NCBI GenBank assembly: GCA_009859145.1
Contig: VRVR01000027.1
Span: forward strand, 1 to 64,000
Length of the DNA stretch: 64,000 nucleotides
Direction of reading: 5' to 3'
Source of the DNA: Andalucia godoyi
Taxonomy: Eukaryota; Discoba; Jakobea; Jakobida; Andaluciidae
A program made the translations under genes and the position numbers. Each line of letters begins with the position of its first letter. Position 1 is the first letter of the stretch. The notes below the pieces were generated by a model, which saw nothing but the letters and a program-made list of their open reading frames with translations, was not told the origin of the DNA and made no database searches. Below, piece after piece: positions 1 to 10,135 of the stretch.

Positions 1-394
1 TCGGAGGAATCGCTCGACGTCCATCGGAGCAGAATATGCCCGAAGACTTCCCGCGCAGTGCATACTGGCGGGATGACACTCGTGTTGTGTTGCGTCTGCC
101 GCGGAGCAGACGTCCAATGGGTTCTGAAGAGGTGAAAGCACCGGTTACTATGCCACGCAGCAACAAGAGCACAGCCACAGAAGCTCCAAGCGTGCCAAAA
201 CTGAAGAACTTGGTCGCATCAACATGAATATTCTTAGAACAACCCGAACCAAGGGCAACGTCTGGAGAAGTCATGATCTGCCAGAAATTGAACTTATCAA
301 ACTCAGACGCCATACCGAGAACAGTTCCGGACAGGAGTGTAAGGCTCACATACCCAAACATAAGTGCGCAAACCTCTGGGATCTGCGGACTCAT
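1..394 (-). CDS. Membrane protein, partial (runs off left edge)
   Basis: The minus-strand frame is open from an ATG at 394 to the first base of the window, so the 131 visible codons are only the N-terminal part. Two hydrophobic stretches (about residues 9-30, VCALMFGYVSLTLLSG, and 65-88, with a run of five hydrophobics before RGIV) suggest membrane segments. They are followed by an Arg-rich stretch (LLRGRRNTTR) typical of a cytosolic side. The upstream region has a pyrimidine tract ending in TCTTCAG about 35 nt before the ATG, as seen before several other genes here, which supports this start. No family recognised. Because the gene has no stop inside the window it is easily missed by ORF callers. 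Confidence 0.55.
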   Translation of the reverse strand, partial: MSPQIPEVCALMFGYVSLTLLSGTVLGMASEFDKFNFWQIMTSPDVALGSGCSKNIHVDATKFFSFGTLGASVAVLLLLRGIVTGAFTSSEPIGRLLRGRRNTTRVSSRQYALRGKSSGIFCSDGRRAIPP

Positions 395-2134
395 TTCAGA
401 GACGAATCTCGGAATTTCTTCAAGTACGCCTGAAGAGGAGAGGGCACAGAAGGAAGAGCAACAGAGGGACGCCCAACAAGAGGAAAATTCATGCTACTGA
501 CGTATTCCAGAACCATTTCAAGTAAAAACAGGAAAATTGCGAAACTTTTATTGGCTTCTGCGGACATCACGTTCAATCGATTCGTGAGTTTCGTGATTCT
601 GATCTAAGAATCTCAACTTTCTGATGATCGATCAAGTTCTGTTCTCTGGGAGTTTTCGTTTAGTCGGTAACCAAACTGGTCTTCCTGCTGTCTCACGATA
701 CGAATTTCGCATATGAAATCTTCCGCTGCCGGAAATCTGCAATGATGGCATTCCTGGAAGAGGCGACAAAAACCGGAAGAATATCGCTTCGAAACAGAAG
801 GCTTCCAGTGCCTGAAAACCAGATTTCAGCGAATCCTCTGGGGTATCTCGGATCTGGCGGAATTGTTACAATCAAATTCACAGTTGAAATGCGAGGTGGC
901 TCGGGAAACATGATCTCTCCGCGATTTCCGAGAATGGCATGAAAGCAACGAATTGCTTTGCAACTGGAAGGATTCTCTGCTGGTGTTCAAGTAGGCCGAA
1001 GGTATCAGCAAAACCCATGGAGGTTTCAACGTTGTTTGTAACAAACAGTCCTCGAAAAATGCGCGGGGAAACACATGGAACCCCAGAGAAAAGGATAGGA
1101 CATTCAACATTGTGGACAATCGAAAGACTGCACTGCAAGGCAGTATCAAGAAGCTGAATTGCTGCTTTTCTAGCGCCATTGGTGCAGATGCTGGTGAACG
1201 AAGCAGCAGACAATGGAGTCGGATAGAAAGGAAAGATAGGGACTGCCAGAAGAATGTCGAGGATTTTCAGGCATTTTCAAGACACCCAAACTCCGAATGG
1301 TACTGACATGCCAAGAGTAAATGAATTCTGATGAAGAGACAGCATCCTACAACTGCATCAAAAGATCGGTCAGATACACGTGGAGCTCTTCAAACTCATT
1401 CCGGCACATCACTTTCAACGAAGGCATTCTATGAACAAGCCTCTGCGGCACACTTCATAAATCGCTATCCTAGGCAGTCCGAGACAACTGCAACAAGACT
1501 TGCAGGACATTGAATTAGAATCTATTTCGTTGAGACGTTGGAACACTTTCTGAACCTGAGTCAACGCCAGCATGCAGGCGAACATTCTCATGTTACGTCT
1601 GATGCAAACTTGAATCGTCGAAATCGATTCCGGCCAGCATGTTCTTTTGTTGATAACATTTTGTTAAAAAAGAGGAAAAAGACACCGGGCCATTCGGCGA
1701 AAACTCCGATCCATGGAAAACTAAAATTGATTATTATTTTCCAGACCTCCGGGAATATGAGAAACGAGCATCAGAAGAAGAAAACCAACAATGCCGGAGG
1801 TGTAGAAACAGCCGAATACTGTGTACAGGCTGACTGACAATACAATGCAGGAGTACTGACAGTCAAAGTCACTTCTCTTTGATTCGCATTTCTGGACAAA
1901 GGTCCATTTCCATACACACAAATGCGAATACCGTTGCTGCTTCCTGCAAAGGACATGAAATGTAGAGAATGTTTGAAGCGCCCTCAAAGCAAAGCAGCCT
2001 ACCAAAGATGGTCTGCTGTAATTTTTTATTCGGCACCTAGGCAACATCTTGTCTGTCCCCGATGTTGATGCACTTCAACCACCCACACGTTTCTATTCGC
2101 AAAGCATCTTCGAAGGAGCGGAGACAACGACGAA
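395..2134. other. Gene-poor stretch with weak minus-strand remnants
   Basis: No complete gene seen. Short minus-strand frames at 878-1213 and 693-911 read as plausible hydrophobic protein (for example SLSIVHNVECPILFSGVP) but are broken by stops and frame changes. They may be decayed exons of a membrane protein or chance frames. Confidence 0.3.
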
Positions 2135-2980
2135 TTATGCATCAGAGACATCACGAACAATGATACTTCGTGTTTCGAAACGTTTGGCTGCTTTGTCATG
2201 TAGACGAGCCATCACGCGACGAGCCAAGCTGACCGTTAGCACCTCTGCTTTCCCGGCATTTGGATGCAAAACAGTTCCCGCGGAGGGGTGAAACAAGCAC
2301 ATCCATTTCCAAAGTAAAATCTCCTCAGGATTTGTGATCACTTCGAATGTGAGATCATCCACAAAGTCTCCTTCTTCTTCTTGGATCTCTTTGATTGCTC
2401 GACGAAACCACGATTCCTCAATTCTCATGCTTTCGTGAAATAACACAAGATCGTCTTTCAAGACGAACAGAGACTCCTTCCAACGATACACGGGCAGTTC
2501 ATCCAGGGAAGCAGTTGTGGAAACCGTATGTGGAGCATGAGTGCAAGCCCAATGGAACAAAACACTCATGAGGAAGAGACGAAAATCCTCCTTTGAAGAT
2601 TGAGAATTCACTCTCCATCGCAGCAGATGATGATGCACTGTATTGGCTTGAATACCATAGGGACGCAGAAATTCGAAACAAGCGGAGGGGAAAGACTTAT
2701 GCACACAGCGGCTGAGAATCTGAATGAGTGTACTCTCGAGAAGGCTGTCACTCAAAAGAGGGATTTGATTGAAAATCTCGTCAACAGAAAATGCGGTGAG
2801 AGACGTGTCGTCAAAAAAGACGTCAGTTTCCTGTTGATCGACGGCAGCCAAATCACGCACTTCGTGAGACACTATTGTTGGAATCAAACGTCGTTTCATT
2901 CTCAAGCTGTTATTTGAGAAGGAAACAGAAATGGAACTTTTCCAAACCTCGGAGAAAATGGAAGAACTGCCATTCATCAT
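2135..2980 (-). CDS. Hypothetical protein
   Basis: A 281-codon minus-strand frame with ATG at 2980. The protein is mixed alpha-helical in character, with acidic and aromatic segments (EEILLWKWMCLFHPSAG near residue 225) and no signal peptide or membrane span. The length is well above chance for this composition, so I treat it as a real gene or a large exon of one. No domain recognised, and the start is uncertain because the upstream region shows no clear pyrimidine-AG signal. Confidence 0.4.
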   Translation of the reverse strand: MMNGSSSIFSEVWKSSISVSFSNNSLRMKRRLIPTIVSHEVRDLAAVDQQETDVFFDDTSLTAFSVDEIFNQIPLLSDSLLESTLIQILSRCVHKSFPSACFEFLRPYGIQANTVHHHLLRWRVNSQSSKEDFRLFLMSVLFHWACTHAPHTVSTTASLDELPVYRWKESLFVLKDDLVLFHESMRIEESWFRRAIKEIQEEEGDFVDDLTFEVITNPEEILLWKWMCLFHPSAGTVLHPNAGKAEVLTVSLARRVMARLHDKAAKRFETRSIIVRDVSDA

Positions 2981-5095
2981 TTCCACCGATTCGCATGAAG
3001 TCTGGAAAATCCGAATCTAATGGAGAGTCTCGTAGAAGTAAGAGTTTTCCGAAAGCGTCACAACCATCCATTCTGGTGACACATGGAAATTAATCCAACA
3101 TCTTGTAATTTCCGAGAGAGCCGTTTCAAGAACATCACACATGAGTGTAGGTTGATTGCTGGCGATGTGTCTTCAAACTTTACAGTGCCATTCTGCGGAT
3201 TAAGAAGCGTGCTGCCTACTGATCGTCCAAAACTCTGTTTCGCGTTATGAGTGCCAAATTGAGGATTATGAGATTGTGCAGAAAGCGAATCGTCTGCTCT
3301 GAACCATTTTTGAAGCCGATCGAGAGTTTTATTCAAGAAATTTCCGTCCGAAGAGTCTAGTTACACTCAAATTGCATCTGAAACCGCATGTGCACAGAAG
3401 AGAACCAAATAGCGTTGTGCCGACAAATCACGGCAAACAACATCTTATCTGATGCGAGAAAAGAAAAGAGAGAAAGTCGTCGAAGAAACGATCACACAAT
3501 GATCGTTACAATGAACATTGAACAAGAAAACCTGCGCAAGATAGATTAGGATGTCAAGAATCAACAGAGATGAGAAACTGTGGATAACGTACTCAAGAGA
3601 GATACAACACATCAATACAGTCTAAGAAATGTGTGATGATGGTTGGAATGAGATGGCACTTCGTCAATTAAAACTTGATCACTAATCAACACTCTGAAGC
3701 ATAGCTGGTTTCTTGAAGAACGGCATTCATGAAAAGCGACTAGAGGGAGAACCAACAGAATTGCGACTCGCCTGCCAGTTTTGCAAGCTGCAAACTGTGA
3801 ACGTCTCAATCCGATGCCACTCGCATTCAATAATAATAATATGATCGTTTCCATTTATGAGCTGTTCACATCTGTAAAACGAAGCCAATTGATCCTTCTG
3901 AAAGTGATTCTCAGACATCCGTTGATTACGGTGCTCAGCGCAGATGAAACTCTTTGCAGAGGAATGAGAAATACAACCCGTTGTCGTGATGAAAGGGCTC
4001 TCTGTCACTGAACGATCCAATCCGGTAAAAAGCGAGTGCAGCAATCCAGGTGTTGAATGACGATCTTCCAACATTGGTAATATCGACGGAATCGTGTGTT
4101 GGAGAGCGTCTAAACTGGAAGAGGTCTTCTGAGAGCTCTGGACAATTTTCCGAAGAATCGATTTTATCTGAGCCATCTGCCACAACGAAGTGACCGACGA
4201 ATACAACACTGCAGCAATCATTGCAAATGCGAGTCGAGAATGCATCCAAACAGTTTCTTCCGATAACTGCTGGATTGCAGCGCCCTTGAAGTAGAAAATC
4301 CAATGACCACAAAAAAATAAGAAAATCGAATCCCGGGACTGCCGTCTCGGTGTAACAAGCATCGATCGTTCGGTACTATTCGAGACGTTCAAAAGTATCA
4401 AATCAGGAAAACCAGAAATCCGTCGTCCCTCGCTGCGTATTCCGCATTCACAATTTCACTTTCAAATAAAACTTTGAAAAATCTCATTTTCCTGAACTCT
4501 GTAGTGTCCTCATGATATAAACGATCGCCTGATAGATCCATCAAGAAAGACATGGAAAGTGAGAACCATGCATCATGCTGTGTGAAATGACAGCAAACAG
4601 GTGGAATCGTCGAAAGAGTTGAATCTCAAGAATATGTAGCCACAGAGGCGCAATGGAAGCTGAAAAATCTAACAGAATCGTTGAAAGATTAAAATCGTGG
4701 GAACTCATCACCGGACGGGACGCCGATGAACATGAATCCCGCGAAACAGATGAAGACATCCAACCACCTCTGGGGTGGCCTCAGATCGTCACAAACTGGA
4801 ACACGACAGCTCCTACGAAGTGAACTGGAAGTCGACGAAATGAACACGCCCCAAAGAGACTTCGGCGCATCTCCGGTCCATCCATCGCATCGTGTCCGCG
4901 TCATTTCACTTTTTGCTCACACGGGAAACATAGAGATGGAAAAGATGGATTGTTGGCCGAGGTGCATCATCACACCTTGATCTTGCCTGCCTTCCGGTCG
5001 CTTTCATTGAAATCTGCAAAATGGATTCTCCGCATTTCCTTTCTTCTTTTCCACATTTATTCTTTGCATTTCTTGATGACAACCATCAGTTGCAA
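2981..5095. other. Gene-poor stretch; possible decayed membrane protein on minus strand
   Basis: The best frame is 3727-4401 on the minus strand (224 codons from a non-ATG start). It contains a hydrophobic helix (FAMIAAVLYSSVTSLW) followed by a polar, possibly coiled segment. Nearby minus frames at 4541-4759 and 4689-4904 also contain membrane-like helices (DVFICFAGFMFIGVP). The pieces could belong to one decayed or intron-containing gene, but I cannot join them with confidence. Confidence 0.3.
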
Positions 5096-5431
5096 ATGAA
5101 CACCATTCGGCCTTTCAATGAAAAATCGGCATGCTGCGCCCGCATCTACTGCCTCCTGTGCTGCCTCCCGACTTGTGGGTTTGGCATGCAAAAGTGCTAT
5201 TTGACAGAACTCGACAATCCCAGTTGCTGTGAGCGCGTCACGTGCAATTGCCTTTGTCTGGGCGGTCTCGCAGACTGCTGTTGCAACGCCAACGACATGA
5301 CAAGACAGCACAATGCCCGTGCCCGTGGAAAGCATACGGAAGCGAACCAGCAAGCAATGGTGCACTATATGCAAGCCCAACAGAAACACCAGATGCAAAT
5401 TCCGCCCGTGCATGCTCATCAAATGCAGTAG
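5096..5431 (+). CDS. Small cysteine-rich protein
   Basis: A 111-residue protein starting at ATG 5096. An in-frame upstream ATG at 5021 is rejected because 5021-5089 is a pyrimidine tract ending CCATCAG, like an acceptor site, only 6 nt before this start. Residues about 13-65 are packed with cysteines in pairs and triplets (CLLCCLPTC, CNCLCLGGLADCCC), a pattern resembling PLAC8/Cys-rich membrane-associated or palmitoylated proteins. The tail is rich in Gln, His and Met (HYMQAQQKHQMQ). No signal peptide is obvious. The next gene downstream lies on the same strand about 300 bp away. The family is not certain. Confidence 0.55.
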   Translation: MNTIRPFNEKSACCARIYCLLCCLPTCGFGMQKCYLTELDNPSCCERVTCNCLCLGGLADCCCNANDMTRQHNARARGKHTEANQQAMVHYMQAQQKHQMQIPPVHAHQMQ

Positions 5432-5725
5432 ATACAGCCTAGTAATATCATGGTTCAACAGCAGCAGTCTTCGCGGCAACGGAAGGGCTAAGTGGTATTC
5501 TCTGATTCTACAGTCTGTTTGAGAAAAAAAAGTAAAGCTCTTCAAAAGTGCTCAACTAGTTGTAATCCCTCATCCGACCAAGCGCGATTCTCCGCCAATC
5601 GCCCCAGAACGTCGGTTGGAATTGCTATTTTCTCCGGTCCGTTTCCTTCAAGGTGGTTTCTGATTTTCCCTCTTTCTGTTCTTTTTCCCGCTCCTGACTG
5701 CGCCTACACTTCTTCAGATTGCACC

Positions 5726-6751
5726 ATGCTCTACGGCAACCCTTACGGACCTCCCCCGACTCCCCTGTCGGCACCCTCGTCTGCCGCAGCCTACTTTGTT
5801 GCCAATAACGTTGGAATCAAGGTTTTCGACACAGACCCCACCGGACTTGCGCTGTTGAAGGGCAATCGTCAGGCCTATCGGATCGGCATTGCAGCAAAGA
5901 TCGGGTCATTGCTTGCGGTTGTGGCGTTCGCCATACTCTCAGCCACTGTCAGCGACTACTCGTCCTTGTTTGCGTATCACGTGAACAATTCTGAGGACTT
6001 CAATCCAGATGTGCAAACCTTTGCCTTTGGAAATGCCACCATTCCTGGCTTGAACATCACGTATGCAGCGTATGGATTCCAGAAAACGAATGTGTTTATG
6101 CCAGCCGCCTGCATGCAGGCTCTCGATCCAAAGGAGTTCGCCGCGGGAAAATCAGTCTCTCGCAAGGCACTGGTTGCATTCTTGAATGCTGGCACTAATT
6201 CAGGATGGGTGCTGCCGGACTTGGCGTTGTATCGCGATTCTCTCCGCATCGCATTCGGTCTCATCGCAGGGACAGTCGTTGAAATCTTTCTTGCGGTTCT
6301 CGATTGGAAAGAGTTCAAGAAAACCCAGTACCTCATCAGGAACAAGCTGAATGCGAAACAGATTTTGAGTCTTTTGATTGGAATTGCGATACCGCCGCTT
6401 CTGGGAGCGTCGCTGCTCATCATCGTGACCAATCTCCCCATGAACGCATTCTTCTTGCAGCCGGAGAAATCTGTGACCTTTGACAACAAGTATTGCACAG
6501 CAAAATCCGCAATTGCGAACACGACCAATGCTCACTTGTTGGAGGTTCAGCAATTCGCATCGATCATGGCGGGGATCGTTGCTGGTGCATTCCTATTCTT
6601 GGTTGTGAACGTCTTCGTTGCACTGCGTCAGGCAAGCAACATCGGGGCGTGGAAACGTGACAACGGCTTTACACTGAGTTTCTTCGACAAGATGTGCATG
6701 AAATTTTGCTGCTGCCGACCAATCAAGACGAAAGAACCTGGAAAACAGTGA
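5726..6751 (+). CDS. Four-span membrane protein
   Basis: A 341-residue protein starting 8 nt after a pyrimidine tract ending TTCTTCAG. A short Pro-rich N terminus is followed by four hydrophobic helices near residues 55-77, 170-192, 213-238 and 275-300. One large loop, with candidate N-glycosylation sites (FGNATIP, LNITY), lies between helices 1 and 2, and a second lies between 3 and 4. The C terminus has a CCC cluster (KFCCCRPIK), plausible for palmitoylation at the cytosolic face. The topology resembles tetraspan receptors or claudin-like proteins, but the conserved signatures of those families are not visible. It sits in a co-oriented run of secretory-pathway genes. Confidence 0.65.
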   Translation: MLYGNPYGPPPTPLSAPSSAAAYFVANNVGIKVFDTDPTGLALLKGNRQAYRIGIAAKIGSLLAVVAFAILSATVSDYSSLFAYHVNNSEDFNPDVQTFAFGNATIPGLNITYAAYGFQKTNVFMPAACMQALDPKEFAAGKSVSRKALVAFLNAGTNSGWVLPDLALYRDSLRIAFGLIAGTVVEIFLAVLDWKEFKKTQYLIRNKLNAKQILSLLIGIAIPPLLGASLLIIVTNLPMNAFFLQPEKSVTFDNKYCTAKSAIANTTNAHLLEVQQFASIMAGIVAGAFLFLVVNVFVALRQASNIGAWKRDNGFTLSFFDKMCMKFCCCRPIKTKEPGKQ

Positions 6752-7444
6752 TCTCGTATGCTAAGTCGCTCTCGAGAGGAAATCTGAGCTTTGAAAGTAC
6801 ATCGTAAACGACTTGCATTCTAAGGAAGCTCATTTATTCTGACACTGCTGCTTCTTGACCTGGGACTCTAGCGACAAATCGGGGGGGCAGGACGGAACTA
6901 ATAATATTTATTACATACTCACATGCATAGCATCAGAAGAAAAGAAGGCTGGTCAACAGAACGAGAAACGGAATGTCAAGCCAGGCTGTTTAACGACTTT
7001 TTCCATTCCTACGAGTATCCACTTCGTCAGCGCGAAGGAAGCATTTAGGATCCACAACATCCAACATGTCAACCACACACAACAGTACATAACAAAATTC
7101 AACTGACTGTGCGAGTAGCTGTCCAGTCTTTGCCATCCAATCCTGTTGTACAAGTGCCGCAGAGTCGCAGACCCCGTTCCTGCCGATAACCCTGCTCCTA
7201 GAAATGGTCGCGCAAAAAACAACACCAGCTCCTGCTCCGGTGCTGTCCACACCCCAGAGCACTGTTGTGAAGGGTATCAGCAAAGTCTCCGGGATGGGAT
7301 ATGGAAAGCAAAATTCAACAGAATCCCAAACGGGTTCACACAGCCGCTATCTTCAGCAGTTCCTGGGAAAATGATTCAACCGCTGCTCTTTCTCTTCTTC
7401 TCAGTTCTTTGTTTCCCTATTCCGACGAACTTTTTTGAGTAACT
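6752..7444. other. Intergenic region
   Basis: No gene supported. Near the right end lies a pyrimidine tract (about 7381-7400, ending TTCTCAG) that may be the acceptor site of the gene beginning at 7445. Confidence 0.4.
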
Positions 7445-7957
7445 ATGTGGTCACCGTTCTACGGCGCGCTGTGTATCTTTGTGGTGGGATTGCTCGGGGT
7501 CTCAGCAGCCTTTGTTCCTCAGACTTTGTCAGCGTTCATGGCCAAAGTTCCTTGTGGACAGAAAGCTTGCTGAGGGCTGCGATCAGGTAGTTCGTTTGTT
7601 GATCCGCAGTACCGTTCCGTTTCATGCAACGGCAATGTCGTGTCCTACACAGGAATCTCTGTGGACCTCACGCCATTCGCCTCCACAGTGTTTTCATCTA
7701 ATAGCACCCTGTATGCTTGGAACGCTGGACAAATCACTCCAGATTTCGTGAGAGTTGTTCTGACATTCAACAACGCCCAGTTCGACGTTGTAACGAATGT
7801 GTTTGTGCAGTCCGCATTGAACAGTTCGTCGCAAGGATTTGTGTCTGGGGCAGAGATTGCCATGTGTACTGGAGGCCCTGTCACCGGTGGTGTCGCTTCC
7901 GGCTCTGTTGCGCTCCTTGCTGCTTGTATTACTTCTGTAGTGTTGCTCTGGTGGTGA
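7445..7957 (+). pseudogene. GPI-anchor-like secreted protein with in-frame TGA
   Basis: The ATG at 7445 opens a signal peptide (core CIFVVGLLGVSAA), but the frame meets TGA at 7571-7573, after 42 codons. The same frame then continues for 128 codons (GLRSGSSFVDPQYRSVSC and on). It ends in a short hydrophobic tail after a small-residue stretch (SGSVALLAACITSVVLLWW), the pattern of a GPI-attachment signal. The two halves make one sensible secreted protein, so the TGA is a nonsense mutation, a sequencing error, or read through. A selenocysteine reading is possible in principle, but no convincing SECIS element was found downstream. Family unknown. Confidence 0.5.
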
Positions 7958-10135
7958 CCAATAAACGAATCTGGGCTCATAGTGAAGAATTTCTTGAAAC
8001 GTCATCTGCGGTTTTATTGTAGCTAAGGGAGAAATTACAGATAAATGAAATCAATCGTAATTGGCAAAAAAAGTGATAAGATACAAATGTCTCCTCGGAA
8101 CTGACAGGAATACTACAACACAAAAGAAGTTGCTCTCCCGTCATAGGGTCCAACCATAATAATCATCAGAAGCGAGCAAATGCGGCAAAGACACCAGGAA
8201 TCACCTTGTATTACCAGTGGAACCCCAGAGGAAAGTCACAACCCGAAGCAGCTTGCATTCCAATCACTGAGAAAGCTGGAACTTGAATCTGAAAGCGTGA
8301 GATTTGGAAGATGCAAGCAAAAGAAGCATACGACGAGGAATCATGAATCCTGAGACATAGGCGTGTGGTAGCCTCTGTGTGCTGAGAGCACAGAAGAGTG
8401 TCCTTCCTCAAGACTGGGTCCGACCGAATCGTAACTTTGCATGTTTCTGTTGAAACCAAAAACATTTTCTTTCGTCGTTTAATCTTCTTCCAATGACATT
8501 TTAGCAAATGAGAACTTCTGCTATTCTGTTAGTCATCTGGTTCATCACAAATTCATCGGCTGCGTAGAGTGACGAGATACCCGTTGTCTCGTCGGGAGAC
8601 ATTTTAAAGGTGTAAACGATTCTGGATGACAATGAAGTCATCTTCGTTAACTCCTAGATGCCGACAGTCGATCACTCGAGGACCAATTCATTTGTTATGG
8701 CCACTCGAAAGATTTTCGCTTCACAAAAAACTTCTACACTCTCCAATTTCGCAATAATGATTCCACCCTCTTTGAATGGATCTCATATCTGATGAATCTA
8801 CAAACAGTGTTCGATTTATGGAGACATTCGATCCATGAAGAGAGTTTTGTGGAATCGAGGATCTGGCTTCCTTTGCCGCCATATTGAAGGGCTGGATTCG
8901 CAGCGTCAGCTTATCCTTCGATCAGCTATGAACGCTTTTTGAGCAGATAAAGTTCTTCAAAGACATCCACAACCTTCTCCAACAAAATGACACTGCTCTT
9001 CGAGCTATGGACCAGCTCGTTGGCCAGAACTTGTTCCAAACAGATCGAAAGCAATTTTTTTTGCAGCTGGATGCCACTCACTTCATCGAATATGTCCATG
9101 AAAGAAGTCTGGATCAGAAAACTGTGAAATCGACTGATGCTCTTCGGTTTCCTGGATGGAAACTGTTGTGATTCCACAAGAAACACAATTGATGAATCAT
9201 ACAGTAGAGCTCGATTATCTACGAAGACGTGGGTTGTTGATCGAGGAATTCATAAAAACGAAAGTTCCCCTGTTGCGCAGACACTTCATTGGTGGGTTTT
9301 GCTGGTGTGTTTCTGACATCGCTGGTCGTGCTACGAGTTACACAGGTCACGTGGAGTCCTGATTCTTGGTGTTCGATCCGGAAAGTGGACCGACAATTTC
9401 AAGTCATTGTCCCGTGTGTTCTGTCAGCGATTGCGAAAGCATTTCGGCATCCAGAGCGAGGCATTTTATTCTTGTAAAAAACTAACTTCACAACAACGCC
9501 AATGAAGCATCGGGACGTCTCAAAGCACATACGCTCGCGGTGGGAAGGTGCAATGTCTTTTGATGCTGGCGGCGGCGAAGACGCAAAAAATCACGGTGGG
9601 AATGCAGGAACGATGCAGATCCAGGAAGACGTTGTCCACGTGTCGGAAGGCTCCATGAAAATCGGTGCAGGAAACAGCATACCAAAAGGCATTTCCGGGT
9701 ATGTCCTCGACGCAGTTCGGTTTCTGACAGCAATAAAGATTCTTCCGCAACACTTGATGTGCGCTACCGTCTTGTTGCACTACTCCAAATGCAATTGCGC
9801 TGAATTTGTGAGAGACAACGCTTGTAAAACGAGATTTGAGCAAGTCAGTCGAATAACCAGAATCAGAGGCAGATGGAGAATGAACTGGTAGATTCACATT
9901 CCGGCCATCTGTTCGGACGTGTCCATCAGCAGAGGAGAGTTCCGGTCACGTCCGGACGGCACTGCATGCTGACCAATGTGACCCAATTTTGCCAGCCGGC
10001 AATCGGCCATCCCGAAAATCCGGGGATGATTCGATTGAAAACCAAGGTACAGAAATTCATGTGATCCACAACATTTTCTGGCAATCTCTCTTTCCATCCC
10101 CTCACCCATCTTTTGATTCATTTGAAACAGAAGAA
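7958..10135. other. Gene-poor stretch with fragmentary reading frames
   Basis: No intact gene. A plus-strand frame without an ATG start at about 8932-9173 reads as helical protein (FFKDIHNLLQQND, QLDATHFIEYVHE). Frames at 9156-9362 and 9289-9477 look like two halves of one membrane helix region shifted by a base (HFIGG, GVFLTSLVVLRV). A minus-strand frame at 9520-9897 has 125 codons with several cysteines. I read this as remnants of decayed genes. The last part (10080-10130) is the pyrimidine tract before the next gene. Confidence 0.3.

Noticed and set aside
7958-8100. SECIS element for the TGA-containing gene
   Set aside because: ATGA and AA/GA words occur near 8,045-8,080, but spacing and stem are too short for a SECIS core.
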